The position numbers were made by a program, and so were the translations under genes. Shown piece by piece: positions 18,152 to 28,294 of a DNA stretch of 33,298 bases (positions within the stretch are counted from its first letter, which is position 1; every line of letters starts with the position of its first letter). The stretch lies in NCBI GenBank assembly GCA_027493375.1, contig JAPVWO010000282.1, forward strand, positions 1 to 33,298, in the 5' to 3' direction. The notes beneath the pieces are model-generated. The model saw only the letters and a program-made list of their open reading frames with translations, was not told the DNA's origin and searched no databases. The DNA comes from Candidatus Multivorans thiocomprendens. Lineage in GTDB: Bacteria > Acidobacteriota > Thermoanaerobaculia > Multivoradales > Multivoraceae.

Positions 18152-18460
18152 GAGTTCCACTCGCACGGTCACCCTCTCGCCGTCTGTCACCGCTGCTTCG
18201 GCTTCTACGTCGGCTTCACGCTGGGACTGGCCGTGCTGCCCTTCGTCCGCCGGTTCCGCGACTGGCTGCTCGACAGGCCCCGGCGGATCCTCTTCTTCCT
18301 GGCGCCGACCGCGATCGACTGGCTGTTGCCGATGAACACGCCGGCAAGCCGGTTCGGGACCGCTCTGCTCGCCGCCGCGCCGATCGCTCTGCTGATCTGG
18401 GCGGCGATCGGCCAGATCACCGCACGAGATGCCCCGAAACTGCTTGAGGAGACACCATGA
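18152..18460 (+). CDS. DUF2085-like membrane protein, N-terminally truncated
   Basis: About 102 residues are recognisable. The segment GHPLAVCHRCFGFYVGF is the core of DUF2085 proteins, which normally follows a CHQ-x-x-x-RSF motif. Here homology begins abruptly at the FH before GHPL, and the expected upstream motif is missing. The plus-strand frame remains open back to 17942, but that part is antisense to asnS and does not look like protein. About three transmembrane helices follow (FTLGLAVLPFV, ILFFLAPTAIDWLL and LLAAAPIALLIWAAIG). No function is established for the family; paired Cys residues suggest metal binding. The stop overlaps the next gene's ATG (ATGA). Confidence 0.6.
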   Translation, partial: EFHSHGHPLAVCHRCFGFYVGFTLGLAVLPFVRRFRDWLLDRPRRILFFLAPTAIDWLLPMNTPASRFGTALLAAAPIALLIWAAIGQITARDAPKLLEETP

Positions 18461-18930
18461 CACCGAACAGATTGAAAGCAGCGGCCATTGGCGGCGGGGC
18501 GGCAGGCGTCGCGTCCCAGATTCCCGGCCTCAGCTTCGTCAACTGCCTGTGCTGCGCGCTGGTGGTCGGGGGCGGCATGCTGGCCGTCTTTCTGGCCCTG
18601 AGGAACGAACCGGCGACGGAGAAGGCGCCCTACGGCGACGGCGCGCTGATCGGCGTCCTGGCCGGTGTCGTCACGGCGATCGTCGGCGCCATCGTGCTCA
18701 TTCCGATCGCCGCGCTGTTCGGTGACCCGATGGAGCAGACCCTGAGGATGCTCGAGGGGATCGAGGGCATTCCGCCCGAGGTCCTCGACGCGCTGGGCGG
18801 CGACGCGGCCGGCGCCGTGGGAACCCTTGCCTTCGTCGGGTTCCTGATGTCTCTGGTGGTCGATGTCGTGTTCGCCGCGATCGGCGGCGTGATCGGAGCG
18901 GCCGTGTTCCACAAGAAGCCCTCGGCTTGA
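18457..18930 (+). CDS. Small membrane protein, paralogue 1 of a tandem pair
   Basis: I do not recognise a named family. The 157-residue protein has a Gly/Ala-rich start, then SQIPGLSFVNCLCCALVVGG, a hydrophobic segment with a Cys pair, and a stretch APYGDGALIG before further hydrophobic helices (about 62-87 and 120-150). There are probably four membrane segments. A GAGGAG ribosome-binding site lies upstream of the ATG, which overlaps the preceding stop. It is clearly paralogous to the next gene. The middle part (about 88-118) is an acidic amphipathic loop that differs between the two. Confidence 0.75.
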   Translation: MTPNRLKAAAIGGGAAGVASQIPGLSFVNCLCCALVVGGGMLAVFLALRNEPATEKAPYGDGALIGVLAGVVTAIVGAIVLIPIAALFGDPMEQTLRMLEGIEGIPPEVLDALGGDAAGAVGTLAFVGFLMSLVVDVVFAAIGGVIGAAVFHKKPSA

Positions 18931-18970
18931 GGCCGGGTCTCGCGATGCACTCACCACCAGGGGAGGTTCG

Positions 18971-19429
18971 ATGACAGGGAAGAAAGTCGGATACGCGGCG
19001 CTCGGCGGCGGCGCCGGAGCGGTCGCGTCGCAGATCCCGGGCTTGCAGTTGCTCAACCTGGCGTGCTGCGCCCTGGTCGTGGGTGGCGGCATCCTCGCGG
19101 TGTACCTGGCGCTCAAGGACGACCCGCCTGCTCAGGCAGCGCCTTACGGTGAAGGTGCGAAGATCGGCGCGCTCGCCGGCGTCTTTGGCTCCGCCCTGAG
19201 CATTCTCATCGGCCTCCTGATCCTGGGGGGCATCACGGGCGTGATGGGGATCGGGGCCCTCACCTCGGAATCCGTCGAGGACTTCGAGGCGTTCAGCCTC
19301 TTCAGTGTGATCGCCGGCCTCGGCGTCATCGCGATCGTCGCCTTCTCGCTGATCATCAATGTCGCGTTTTCGACGATTGGCGGCGTGATCGGGGCGGCCA
19401 TCGTGCACAGGAAGGCGCCGGCCGAATAG
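18971..19429 (+). CDS. Small membrane protein, paralogue 2 of a tandem pair
   Basis: This 152-residue protein matches the upstream gene along its length: SQIPGLQLLNLACCALVVGGG near residues 20-40, APYGEGAKIGALAGV near 57-71, and a closing IGGVIGAAIVHRKAP. About four membrane segments are predicted by eye. The conserved Cys-Cys pair and GVASQIPGL-type start are the strongest shared features. A GGGGAGG ribosome-binding site sits just before the ATG at 18971. Function is unknown; the pair may form a heteromeric membrane assembly. It ends in TAG, 16 bases before the convergent PNPOx-like gene. Confidence 0.75.
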   Translation: MTGKKVGYAALGGGAGAVASQIPGLQLLNLACCALVVGGGILAVYLALKDDPPAQAAPYGEGAKIGALAGVFGSALSILIGLLILGGITGVMGIGALTSESVEDFEAFSLFSVIAGLGVIAIVAFSLIINVAFSTIGGVIGAAIVHRKAPAE

Positions 19430-19445
19430 GCGTCACCGACCCGCG

Positions 19446-19949
19446 TCAGCGGCTGAGGAAGGTGCCCGGGCGGTAGTAACGCTGGTGCCAGATGCCGGCC
19501 TGGTCCTCGTCGTCGACCGGCATGCGCCAGGTGCGGACGGCCGCCTGGGCGAGAGGGAGCCGATAGAGGCCCCGCGGCTGGTCGATCGTGGCCTGGATGT
19601 AGTCCCCGGCCGCGTCCTCCGGGACGTAGCGGCAGGCGATACGGCGGTACCGGTCGCGCCAGACGTCGTCGACGCCGATGTCGTGGACGAGTTCCGCCTC
19701 GCCCTCGACCAGGACCTTTCGGTAGGGAAGAGTCTGCTCGTCGATCGCCAGGCAGGTGCGCGGATCGCGGCGCAGGTTGGCGAACCAGGCGGAGTTCTCG
19801 CGCGGGGTGAACCAGATGGCTCCCTCTTCGAAGATGAACCAGATCGGGGTCACGAGGGGCCGGCCGTCGTCGCAGACGGTGCCGATCCGCATCAGGATGC
19901 CGGGCTCGACGAGGAAGGTGTCGCGCTCGGTCTCGGTCATCGTCGGCAT
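19446..19949 (-). CDS. Pyridoxamine 5'-phosphate oxidase-like flavin/F420-binding protein
   Basis: This is a 167-residue split-barrel protein. The order fits the PNPOx-like superfamily: an ILMRIGTVCDDGRPLVTPIWF strand pair at about 18-38, then AIWFTPRENSAWFANLRRDPRTCLAI and VLVEGEAELV. Members bind FMN, F420 or heme and reduce small molecules; the exact activity cannot be read from the sequence. The ATG at 19949 lies 5 bases after the stop of the SDR gene, so the two form an operon; an ATG three codons in is an alternative start. Confidence 0.8.
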   Translation of the reverse strand: MPTMTETERDTFLVEPGILMRIGTVCDDGRPLVTPIWFIFEEGAIWFTPRENSAWFANLRRDPRTCLAIDEQTLPYRKVLVEGEAELVHDIGVDDVWRDRYRRIACRYVPEDAAGDYIQATIDQPRGLYRLPLAQAAVRTWRMPVDDEDQAGIWHQRYYRPGTFLSR

Positions 19950-19954
19950 GTTCG

Positions 19955-20740
19955 CTAGTCCTCTTCGGGCGCGCCCAGGGTCCGCGCCGCGGCGATGTCG
20001 GCGGAGTAGTCGCGGAGCTTCGTCGGCATCAGGGTCATCTCCTCGATCACGGTCCGCTCGGGCAGCGCGGCCGCGGCGAGGATCGCCTCGGCGATGTCCT
20101 CGGCCATCATCATCCCCGCCCGTTCTTCCTCCGACGGCGGCCGGGGCCGGTTGTCGAGGATCGGCGTGTCGACCTCTCCTGGCAGTACGCTGGTGGCGCG
20201 GATGCCGAGTTGCCGGAGCTCGGCGCCGAGCCCCATGATGTAGTTGCGGGAGGCGGCCTTGGCGGCGCCGTAGGCGGTGCCGGCCATGACGCCCGGCCGG
20301 ATCGCCGCCATCGACGACACCATGATCACGGTGGCGCCGCCGTGGTCGAGCATGGCCGGCAGCAGCGCCTTGGTCAGCATTGCCGGACCGGTCGCGTTGA
20401 CCGCCATCACGCTGTCCCATTCCTCCTGCGAGATGTAGCGGGTGCTCCGCACCTTCGAGCTGTGCCCCGCGTTGTGGACCAGGACGTCGACCGTGGCGTG
20501 ACGATCGAGGACCGCGGCCGCGAGGCCGCGGACAGCCTCCGGGTCCTCCATGTCGGCCGAGCGGGCCCAGGCGTTGCCGCCGCCGGCCTCGATCTCGGAG
20601 ACGACCGCCTCGAGCGGCTCGAGCCGCCGGCCGGAAACGATGATCGACGCGCCTTCACGGGCGAAGAGCAATGCGGTCGCCCGGCCGATGCCGGTGCCGC
20701 CGCCGGTTACCAGGGTGGTCTTTCCTTCGAGCTTTCCCAT
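19955..20740 (-). CDS. Short-chain dehydrogenase/reductase
   Basis: This is a 261-residue classical SDR. It has the cofactor motif TGGGTGIG at residues 12-19, NAG at 90-92, and the catalytic Ser143, Tyr157 and Lys161 (YGAAK). The basic residue pattern after strand two (SGRRLEPL) suggests NADP(H). The substrate is unknown. A GGGGAGG ribosome-binding site is centred about 13 bases upstream of the ATG (complement of 20751-20757), which supports the start. It is the first gene of a two-gene operon with the PNPOx-like protein and is followed by it after 5 bases. Confidence 0.85.
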   Translation of the reverse strand: MGKLEGKTTLVTGGGTGIGRATALLFAREGASIIVSGRRLEPLEAVVSEIEAGGGNAWARSADMEDPEAVRGLAAAVLDRHATVDVLVHNAGHSSKVRSTRYISQEEWDSVMAVNATGPAMLTKALLPAMLDHGGATVIMVSSMAAIRPGVMAGTAYGAAKAASRNYIMGLGAELRQLGIRATSVLPGEVDTPILDNRPRPPSEEERAGMMMAEDIAEAILAAAALPERTVIEEMTLMPTKLRDYSADIAAARTLGAPEED

Positions 20741-20820
20741 CTGCGTTCGGCCTCCCCGAGGCTGGTGGACGTTGTGGTGGCGGCCCGGAGTGTAGCCCCG
20801 CCCTGGTTGTCGGCGAAGTC

Positions 20821-22140
20821 TCAGGCGCCGCCGCGATCCGGCACGAGGTACCGGCGCGCCGCGTAGCCGAGGGTTCCCGCCCTCGCCGCCATCAGGCCGG
20901 CCATGCTGAGCCAGAGAAGGTCCGGATCCCGGAAGTGGACCGCCGCCCAGGCGAGGGGAGCGAAGCCAACCCCGAGGCTGACCGCCATCGCGCGGCTGAG
21001 CAGCCTGCCCCGCGTCAGCCCGAGGAAGAAACCGTCGAAGGCGTAGGCGAGGGCGGCGAAGAGGAGCACCGGCAGCAGCCAGACGTTGCTTTCCGCCGCC
21101 AGCGCCGCCACGTCTTCGTGATCGACGAGCAGGCCGTAAACGGCATCGGGAAACGCAAGAGCCGGGACGAGGAACACGATCGCGCAGCCGACGGCCGCCG
21201 CCAGCGTCAGGAGCAGGACGCGGCGCAACTCACGGCGGTCGCCGGCGCCGAAGGCCATGCCTGCGAGCGTTTCGCCGGCGAAGGCCGCCCCGTCGACGAA
21301 GTATGAGGCGAGGCTCAACACGCGGAGAATGACGCCGTTGGCGGCCAGGCGGGCGGCGCCGAAGAGCGCGCTCGCGTTGGTGAACACGGCGAACGCGGTG
21401 ACCAGCAGCAGGGTGCGGATCACCAGGTGTCCACTCAGCGCGAGGATCTGGCGCAGCGCGTCGCGGTCGAAGAGGGTGGGCCAGGCTGGAAGCGGCCCTG
21501 CGGCCGCGAGCGCCAGAATCAGGCCGGCGGCGGCGCTCAGCCACTGTGCCCCGGCGGTGGCGAGCCCGGCGCCGAACGCGGCCCAGCCGAGGTGGACGAT
21601 GAACCACCAGTTGAGCGCGATGTTGCCGAGGTTGGCCAGTACGACCAGGAGCAGCGCCCTCGCGGCCTCGCCGCGGCCCAGGAACCAGCCCACCAGCGCC
21701 AGGTTGGCGAATGCCGCCGGCGCGCCCCAGATGCGCGCGTCGTAGTAGAGACGGCCGGCCTCCTCCACGCCGGCCGGGCCGGACAGGAGTCCGAAGCCGG
21801 CGTCGCCAAGCGGGTCCCGGAGCGCGATCGCCGCGAGGCCGAGCGCCGCCGCCAGCAGCAGGGCGCGGTAGAGGTGCGCCGACACTTCGCCGGCGTCTTC
21901 GCGTCCCCAGGCCTGCGCCGTGAGGCCGGTGGTGCTCATGCGGAGGAAGGCGCAGCCGAAGTAGATGTAGTCGAAGATGAGGGCCGCGAGAACGACGCCC
22001 GCCAGGAAGCGGACGTCGTCGAGCCGGCCGAGCATCACGGTGTCGGCGAGGCCGGCGAGCGGCACGGTGAGGTTGGACGCCGTGTTGAGCGCCGTCAGGC
22101 GCGCGAAACGGCGGGGGAGGCCCGGCCCAGGAGCGCCCAT
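20821..22140 (-). CDS. MATE-family efflux transporter (DinF-like)
   Basis: This 439-residue polytopic inner-membrane protein has about 12 helices in two halves. The N-terminal LNTASNLTVPLAGLADTVMLG is the typical first helix of MATE exporters, and TGLTAQAWGREDA follows helix two. It would use a Na+ or H+ gradient to expel organic compounds; DinF-like members are linked to toxic or oxidising compounds. The start is ATG 22140 or the GTG immediately before it. The gene diverges from the TRAP operon with only about 36 bases between them, so their promoters must overlap. Confidence 0.87.
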   Translation of the reverse strand: MGAPGPGLPRRFARLTALNTASNLTVPLAGLADTVMLGRLDDVRFLAGVVLAALIFDYIYFGCAFLRMSTTGLTAQAWGREDAGEVSAHLYRALLLAAALGLAAIALRDPLGDAGFGLLSGPAGVEEAGRLYYDARIWGAPAAFANLALVGWFLGRGEAARALLLVVLANLGNIALNWWFIVHLGWAAFGAGLATAGAQWLSAAAGLILALAAAGPLPAWPTLFDRDALRQILALSGHLVIRTLLLVTAFAVFTNASALFGAARLAANGVILRVLSLASYFVDGAAFAGETLAGMAFGAGDRRELRRVLLLTLAAAVGCAIVFLVPALAFPDAVYGLLVDHEDVAALAAESNVWLLPVLLFAALAYAFDGFFLGLTRGRLLSRAMAVSLGVGFAPLAWAAVHFRDPDLLWLSMAGLMAARAGTLGYAARRYLVPDRGGA

Positions 22141-22176
22141 CACGGCCGGTGCGCGGGTGGTAGCCTGCCCGCGCTC

Positions 22177-22757
22177 ATGGCGTCAGCACGAACCCCGGGC
22201 GGCTTCCCGGCACGTTTTGTCGCCTGGACCGATCGTCTCAATTCGCGTATCGGCGTCGCGGTCTCGTGGCTCACCCTCGCCATGGTCGCGGTCGGAGCGT
22301 ACAACGCGGTAGTGCGCTACCTGGGCCGTTTCACGGGCTGGAACCTGAGTTCGAACGCCTACCTGGAACTCCAGTGGTACATGTTCAGCCTGGTCTTCCT
22401 GCTGGGCGCCGCGTACGCGCTGCTGACGGGCGCCCACGTTCGGGTCGACGTGATCTTCAGCCGGTTGCCGGAGCGCTGGCGGCGGCGGATCGACCTCTGG
22501 GGATCGCTGCTGTTCCTGATTCCGTTCGCCGTCTTCGGGCTCGTCATGTCCTGGCCGGCCGTACGGAACTCCTGGGCGGTGCTGGAAGTGTCCTCCGATC
22601 CGGGCGGTCTGCCGCGGTATCCGATCAAGAGCGTCCTGCTCGTGGCGTTCGCTCTCCTCGCTCTCCAGGGGCTCGCGGAGGCCGTGCGCAACTGGCAGCG
22701 CCTGCGCGCGCTCAAGGCCGGAGCCGAGGAGGAGGATCTGCAGCAGGAGGGGCTGCT

Positions 22758-22761
<4 letters not shown>
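22177..22761 (+). CDS. TRAP transporter small permease (DctQ family)
   Basis: This 194-residue protein has four transmembrane helices (about 26-46, 66-90, 105-130 and 152-175). It also has the conserved LQWYMFSLVFLLGAAYAL and GAHVRVDV of DctQ subunits. It pairs with the large permease encoded next, forming a sodium-driven uptake system that works with a periplasmic binding protein. The ATG at 22177 begins just before the basic N-terminal tail; its stop overlaps the next gene's GTG by 4 bases. No DctP binding-protein gene is in the window. Confidence 0.88.
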
Positions 22762-24077
<1,316 letters not shown>

Positions 24078-24090
24078 TTCCCGCGGCGCG

Positions 24091-24109
24091 CGGCCGCCTT
24101 CCTCGGCCG
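24091..24109. terminator. Possible bidirectional hairpin between convergent genes
   Basis: A 6-bp all-GC stem (CGGCCG at 24091-24096 and 24104-24109) with a 7-base loop sits in the 36-base gap between the convergent DctM and dehydrogenase genes. There is no U-tract, so factor-independent termination is doubtful. Confidence 0.3.
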
Positions 24110-24113
24110 GGGC

Positions 24114-26684
24114 CTATCCCTTCATCCGCTCGTTTCGCGGATCGAAGAGGGCTCGGGCCGGCGCCACGGTGATGGGGAAACGCTCGTTCATGTAGAGGAC
24201 CTGAAGCCGCGTGCCGGGCGTGGCGCGCTCGGGCGGCAGGTAGGCGAGCAGGATGTACTTGCCGACGGACGGTCCCATGCCGGCGGACGTGACGCGGGAT
24301 TCCCGGCCGCGAACGTCCACGATCCGCTCGCCATCGAGGGTGAGGATCGGCTCCGCGCCGCCGGTGGGGAAACGGGGCACGCCGGACGCGTCGGCATGGC
24401 GGTCCATTGTCAGCGTGCACAGCTTCGCCGCCGGCCCCGCGGCGCGCGCCCGAAGACAGGCCTTCTTGCCGATGAAGTCGGCTTTCTTGACGCCGCGCCG
24501 GGCCAGGCCGGCCTCGACCGGCGTGTACTCCGAGGTCAGGTCGGCGCCCATCAGCGCGTAGCCCTTCTCGAGCCGCCCGGTCGTGCCATAGACGCCTATG
24601 CCAACGGGCCGCGCCTCCAGGTCCGCGCCCGCTTCCCGGATCGCGTCCCAGAGGCGGACGCCGCCCGGCGCCGGCGCATAGATCTCCCAGCCGTTCTCGC
24701 CGACGTAGGAGATGCGGAGCATGGTGGCCGGCGCGCCGTCCAGGACCGCTTCCCGTACCGTGCCGTAGGGAAACGCCTCCTGCGAAAGCGGGATGTCGGC
24801 GATTCGCTCGAGCAGGGCCTCCGCGCGCGGCCCCCAGACGCCGATCGTGCAGAGCGCGTCCGAACGGTCTTCGAACTGGACGGATCCGTCGGCGGGAAGG
24901 TGGCGGCGGAACCAGGCCGCGTCCCGGGCTCCGTCGAGGGGACCGGTGACGATGCGGAAGCGGTCCCCCGCGAGGCGCTGGATCGTCAGATCGGCCCGGA
25001 TGCCGCCCTCGGGCGTCAGCAACGGCGTGTAGATCGAACGGCCCACCGGGCGGTCGCAGCGATTGACCGCGAGCCGTTCCAGGTAGGGCACGACGCCCGG
25101 GCCGGAGACGTCGAAGACCTGGAACGCGCTCAAGTCCACGATGCCGGCCTTCCCGCGCAGGTGCAGGTGCTCCGCGTCGACGATCGGCGACCACCAGCGG
25201 CGGTCCCACTCGTGCAAGCGGTCGGCGACGCCGTAACGGGCGACGAGGTCTTCGTTCGAGGCGTACCACTGGGGACGCTCCCAGCCGCGAGCCTCGTGGA
25301 ACTCCGCGCCCAGCGCCGCGGTTCGGTCGTGGAAGGCCGCGCGCCGCACGCCGCGTTCCGACTCCCATTGCTCGCGCGGATGGACGATGCCGTAGGTCTT
25401 GTTGAAGTGTTCGCGGCAGCGCCGGCGGACGTGGCGCTCCGTCTTCTCGTGCGGGTAGAAGCGGCTGACGTCGGACCCGTGCGGGTCGCACAGGCGCGGG
25501 TAGCCGTGCGTGATCCACTCGGCGATCAGGCGCGCGCTGCCCGGACCTTCCTTGATCCAGACCGCCGCCGCGGACCAGAGCTTCTCGACCTCGGCGGTCT
25601 CGCCCAGGATCTGCTGCGCGTCGGGCGTCAGCGACAGGAGTCCGTTCACGGAGTAGCGCATCGCGGAGTCCGCGAGCAACTCCCCCATCAGCCGGCGGGC
25701 CTCCTCGAGCTGGGGCGCGAAGTCGCCGGCGGTGAACGGCATCTCCGTCGGCGTGCGCTCCGCCTCCGCCAGCGACGGAATCTCGTCGGGACGGATCAGA
25801 ATCGCGCGGTGGGCGTAAGAGCCGACCTCCATCGCGTCGTGGTCCTGCCGCTCGTACATGAACGTGTCCATGTCGCGCACGATCGGATAGGCGATCTCCA
25901 CTCCCGTCCGGCGCAGGAGGTCGATCGGCCCGAAGTCGGCCATCTGGTGCACCGCCGGGGTCAGCGGAATCGAGGCGTCGGCCATGGCGGCGATCCGCGG
26001 ACTCCAGACGCCGCAGGCGACGACGACCTGGTCCGCGGAGATCGTGCCGCGGTCGGTCGCCACGGCGCGCACGCGGGGGCGGGAGAACGGCCGCCGCTCG
26101 ACCTCGATGCCGGTGACTTCCGTCTCGTCGAGCACGGCGAGCGCGCCCTTCGCCAGCGCCCGTTCGCGCGCCAGGGTTCCGGCCCGCACCGAGTCGACGA
26201 CGGAGGCGCTCGGGGTGAGGAAGCCGCCCAGGATGACGTCGGGGTCGACGAACGGCACCTTCGCCACGACCTCGGCCGGGTTCAGCAGCTCGGCCTCGAT
26301 GCCCCAGGCGCGCGCCGACGTCATCCGCCGGCGCAGTTCCTCCATCCGCTCTTCCGTGCGCGCCACCTCGATGCCGCCGCAGGTCGTGTTCACGCCGAGC
26401 GCCGCGTACTGGCGCTGGCTCTCCAGCGTCAGCATCGCGATCTCGCGGTTGTGGTCGGTGGGGAAGATGAAGTTCGACGCGTGGCCGGTCGAGCCGCCGG
26501 GGTTCGGCAGCGGTCCCTTGTCGATCAGCACGAGATCGCGCCAGCCGAGATCGGCCAAGTGGGCGACGAGAAAGTTGCCGACGATGCCGGCCCCGATCAC
26601 CGCGATCGTCGCCCGCCCGGGCGGCTCCCGGACAGCCCCGTGCGGACCTTCGGCGCGGGGACTGCCGGTGCTGTCTTCGCTCAT
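24114..26684 (-). CDS. Dimethylglycine/sarcosine dehydrogenase-like FAD oxidoreductase fused to GcvT
   Basis: This 856-residue two-module enzyme has an N-terminal DAO-type FAD domain with VIGAGIVGNFLVAHL near 29-43 and a STGHAS stretch whose His corresponds to the flavin-linked His region of this family. The FAO middle segment includes YPHEKTERHVRRRCREHF. From about 460 onward a GcvT folate-binding domain follows, with GKAGIVDLSAF, YVGENGWEIYAP and GLARRGVKKADFIGK. Such enzymes oxidatively demethylate N-methyl amines and pass the one-carbon unit to tetrahydrofolate. The ATG at 26684 is chosen because homology starts there; the frame continues upstream only antisense to the next gene. It diverges from the DmdA-like gene by 159 bases. 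Exact substrate is unknown. It ends in TAG. Confidence 0.85.
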   Translation of the reverse strand: MSEDSTGSPRAEGPHGAVREPPGRATIAVIGAGIVGNFLVAHLADLGWRDLVLIDKGPLPNPGGSTGHASNFIFPTDHNREIAMLTLESQRQYAALGVNTTCGGIEVARTEERMEELRRRMTSARAWGIEAELLNPAEVVAKVPFVDPDVILGGFLTPSASVVDSVRAGTLARERALAKGALAVLDETEVTGIEVERRPFSRPRVRAVATDRGTISADQVVVACGVWSPRIAAMADASIPLTPAVHQMADFGPIDLLRRTGVEIAYPIVRDMDTFMYERQDHDAMEVGSYAHRAILIRPDEIPSLAEAERTPTEMPFTAGDFAPQLEEARRLMGELLADSAMRYSVNGLLSLTPDAQQILGETAEVEKLWSAAAVWIKEGPGSARLIAEWITHGYPRLCDPHGSDVSRFYPHEKTERHVRRRCREHFNKTYGIVHPREQWESERGVRRAAFHDRTAALGAEFHEARGWERPQWYASNEDLVARYGVADRLHEWDRRWWSPIVDAEHLHLRGKAGIVDLSAFQVFDVSGPGVVPYLERLAVNRCDRPVGRSIYTPLLTPEGGIRADLTIQRLAGDRFRIVTGPLDGARDAAWFRRHLPADGSVQFEDRSDALCTIGVWGPRAEALLERIADIPLSQEAFPYGTVREAVLDGAPATMLRISYVGENGWEIYAPAPGGVRLWDAIREAGADLEARPVGIGVYGTTGRLEKGYALMGADLTSEYTPVEAGLARRGVKKADFIGKKACLRARAAGPAAKLCTLTMDRHADASGVPRFPTGGAEPILTLDGERIVDVRGRESRVTSAGMGPSVGKYILLAYLPPERATPGTRLQVLYMNERFPITVAPARALFDPRNERMKG

Positions 26685-26843
26685 CGATCGTTCGATTCGC
26701 AGCGGCGGGCGGGGACTCGCGCGCCGCGGGACCCCGATTCGCGTCAGGTCGCTTAGTCTAATCCTCCCGAATCCCGCGAATCGGAGCGGCCGGGGGCGAC
26801 GCCGGCCGTTATCCCGAGGGCGGATCGGGCGAGAGGAGGGGAA
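26685..26843. promoter_or_regulatory. Divergent promoter region of the methyl-transfer gene pair
   Basis: These 159 bases separate two divergent start codons, so both promoters are expected here. A strong AGGAGG ribosome-binding site at 26834-26839 precedes the ATG at 26844. I could not identify a convincing -35/-10 pair or operator. Confidence 0.4.
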
Positions 26844-28148
26844 ATGAGCGGTCAGCCGCGAAGCATCGATCAGTCCGACCGGATCGTCCCGATCAACCTG
26901 CGCCAGAGCGGCCGCACGCCGGTCGAGCTGCTGATCTCGACCCGGGTGCGGAAGTCCCCCTACTGGCATCTGTCCCACCGGGCGGGCTGCTGGAGGGCTA
27001 CGGTCTACAACCGCATCTACCATCCCCGCGGCTACGTCCCGCCGGACGAGGGCGGTGCCGCGGCCGAGCACGAGGCGCTGACGAACCACGTGACGCTGTG
27101 GAACGTCGCGGTGGAACGCCAGATCCGCGTCGCCGGACCCGACGCCGAGCGCTTCGCGGACTACGCGATCACTCGCGACGCGACCCGCATCCGGCCGATG
27201 CACGGCAAGTACGTGATCCTGTGCAACGAGCGGGGCGGCATCCTGAACGACCCGGTGCTGCTGCGGCTGTCGGAAGACGAGTTCTGGTTCTCGCTGGCGG
27301 ATTCCGACATCCTGTTCTGGCTCCAGGGACTGAACGTCGGCCTGCGGATGGACGTGGAGATCGACGAGATCGACGTCTGCCCGGTGCAGATCCAGGGGCC
27401 GAAGTCGCTGGCGCTGATGGTCGACCTGGTAGGCGATGGCATTCGGGACATTCCCTACTACGGACTCCTGGAGGCCGAGATCGAGGGCTGCCGGGTGGTG
27501 ATCTCGCAGTCCGGCTTCTCGGGCGAGAAGGGCTACGAGATCTACCTCCGCGACGCCACGTTGCACGCCGAGACGTTGTGGAACGCGGTGCTCCGGGCGG
27601 GCGAGCGCCACCGACTGATGGTCATCGCTCCCGGCCATCAGCGCCGCATCCAGGCCGGCATCCTGTCCTGGGGGCAGGACATGGACCACGAGACGACGCC
27701 CTTCCAGTGCAACCTGGCCTACCAGGTGCCGCGCAGGAAGCGGGGCGACTACGTCGGCCGGGAGGCTCTGGAACGGATGCGGGCCGAGATCGAGGCCGGC
27801 CGGCCGCCGTTCTCGATGGTCCTGGTCGGCGTGACCCTGGGCGGCAAGCCTATCGACGACTACGCGCCGGACTTCTGGCTCGTCTCCGACGCGGACGGCG
27901 GCGATCCGATCGGCTACCTGACCTCGCCCTGGCACGCGCCCGAGCTCGGTTGCAACATCGCGCTGGGCTACGTGCCGGTGGCGAAGTCGGCGGTCGGAAC
28001 CGAGCTTCTCGTCCACCTGCCGGACGAGTACGCCACCGTAACGGGCCGACCCGACGCGGCGCGCGTGTGCGAGGTGCCCTTCCGGCCGTCCGCTCATCCG
28101 AGTGCGCGGGAGCTGGCGCACGCCCGCGGCGAGGACGCGGCGGACTGA
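26844..28148 (+). CDS. GcvT/DmdA-like tetrahydrofolate-dependent methyl (aminomethyl) transferase
   Basis: This 434-residue GcvT-fold protein has VTLWNVAVERQIRV near 83-96, GKYVILCNERGGILNDPVLL near 119-138, then FWFSLADSDILFWLQGL, and later GFSGEKGYEIYL. The INDPVLL and SDSDI patterns are closer to the DMSP demethylase (DmdA) and related one-carbon demethylase branch than to true glycine-cleavage T protein. It should move a methyl or methylene group from a small methylated substrate to tetrahydrofolate. The ATG has a strong AGGAGG upstream. It sits divergent from a dimethylglycine-dehydrogenase-like gene, suggesting a shared pathway. DMSP as substrate is not proven. Confidence 0.8.
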   Translation: MSGQPRSIDQSDRIVPINLRQSGRTPVELLISTRVRKSPYWHLSHRAGCWRATVYNRIYHPRGYVPPDEGGAAAEHEALTNHVTLWNVAVERQIRVAGPDAERFADYAITRDATRIRPMHGKYVILCNERGGILNDPVLLRLSEDEFWFSLADSDILFWLQGLNVGLRMDVEIDEIDVCPVQIQGPKSLALMVDLVGDGIRDIPYYGLLEAEIEGCRVVISQSGFSGEKGYEIYLRDATLHAETLWNAVLRAGERHRLMVIAPGHQRRIQAGILSWGQDMDHETTPFQCNLAYQVPRRKRGDYVGREALERMRAEIEAGRPPFSMVLVGVTLGGKPIDDYAPDFWLVSDADGGDPIGYLTSPWHAPELGCNIALGYVPVAKSAVGTELLVHLPDEYATVTGRPDAARVCEVPFRPSAHPSARELAHARGEDAAD

Positions 28149-28294
28149 ACCGGAGGTGACGCGCTCGCTGCGCCACGGGCCGCTACGGCGAACTGCTGGC
28201 ATCCAGGCGCGATACGGCGGGGACAGGAGCACGTCCGAGCGGATAGACTCGTTGTCCATGACCACCTTCGAGCTAGCGGATCACGGCGGTCGCC
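28149..28294 (+). promoter_or_regulatory. Region upstream of hicBA
   Basis: These 146 bases separate the GcvT-like gene from hicB. HicB antitoxins commonly bind their own promoter, so an operator is expected here, but I see no clear inverted repeat or core promoter. No gene is supported. Confidence 0.25.

Noticed and set aside
24396..26756. A 786-codon plus-strand frame opposite the dimethylglycine-dehydrogenase-like gene
   Set aside because: The translation is Arg/Val/Asp-rich without any domain and mirrors the strongly conserved minus-strand gene.
24114..28265. A continuous minus-strand frame of about 1,383 codons
   Set aside because: Only the part from 26684 down shows dehydrogenase homology. 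The upstream third is the antisense of the well-supported GcvT/DmdA-like gene, and long antisense frames are common in GC-rich DNA.
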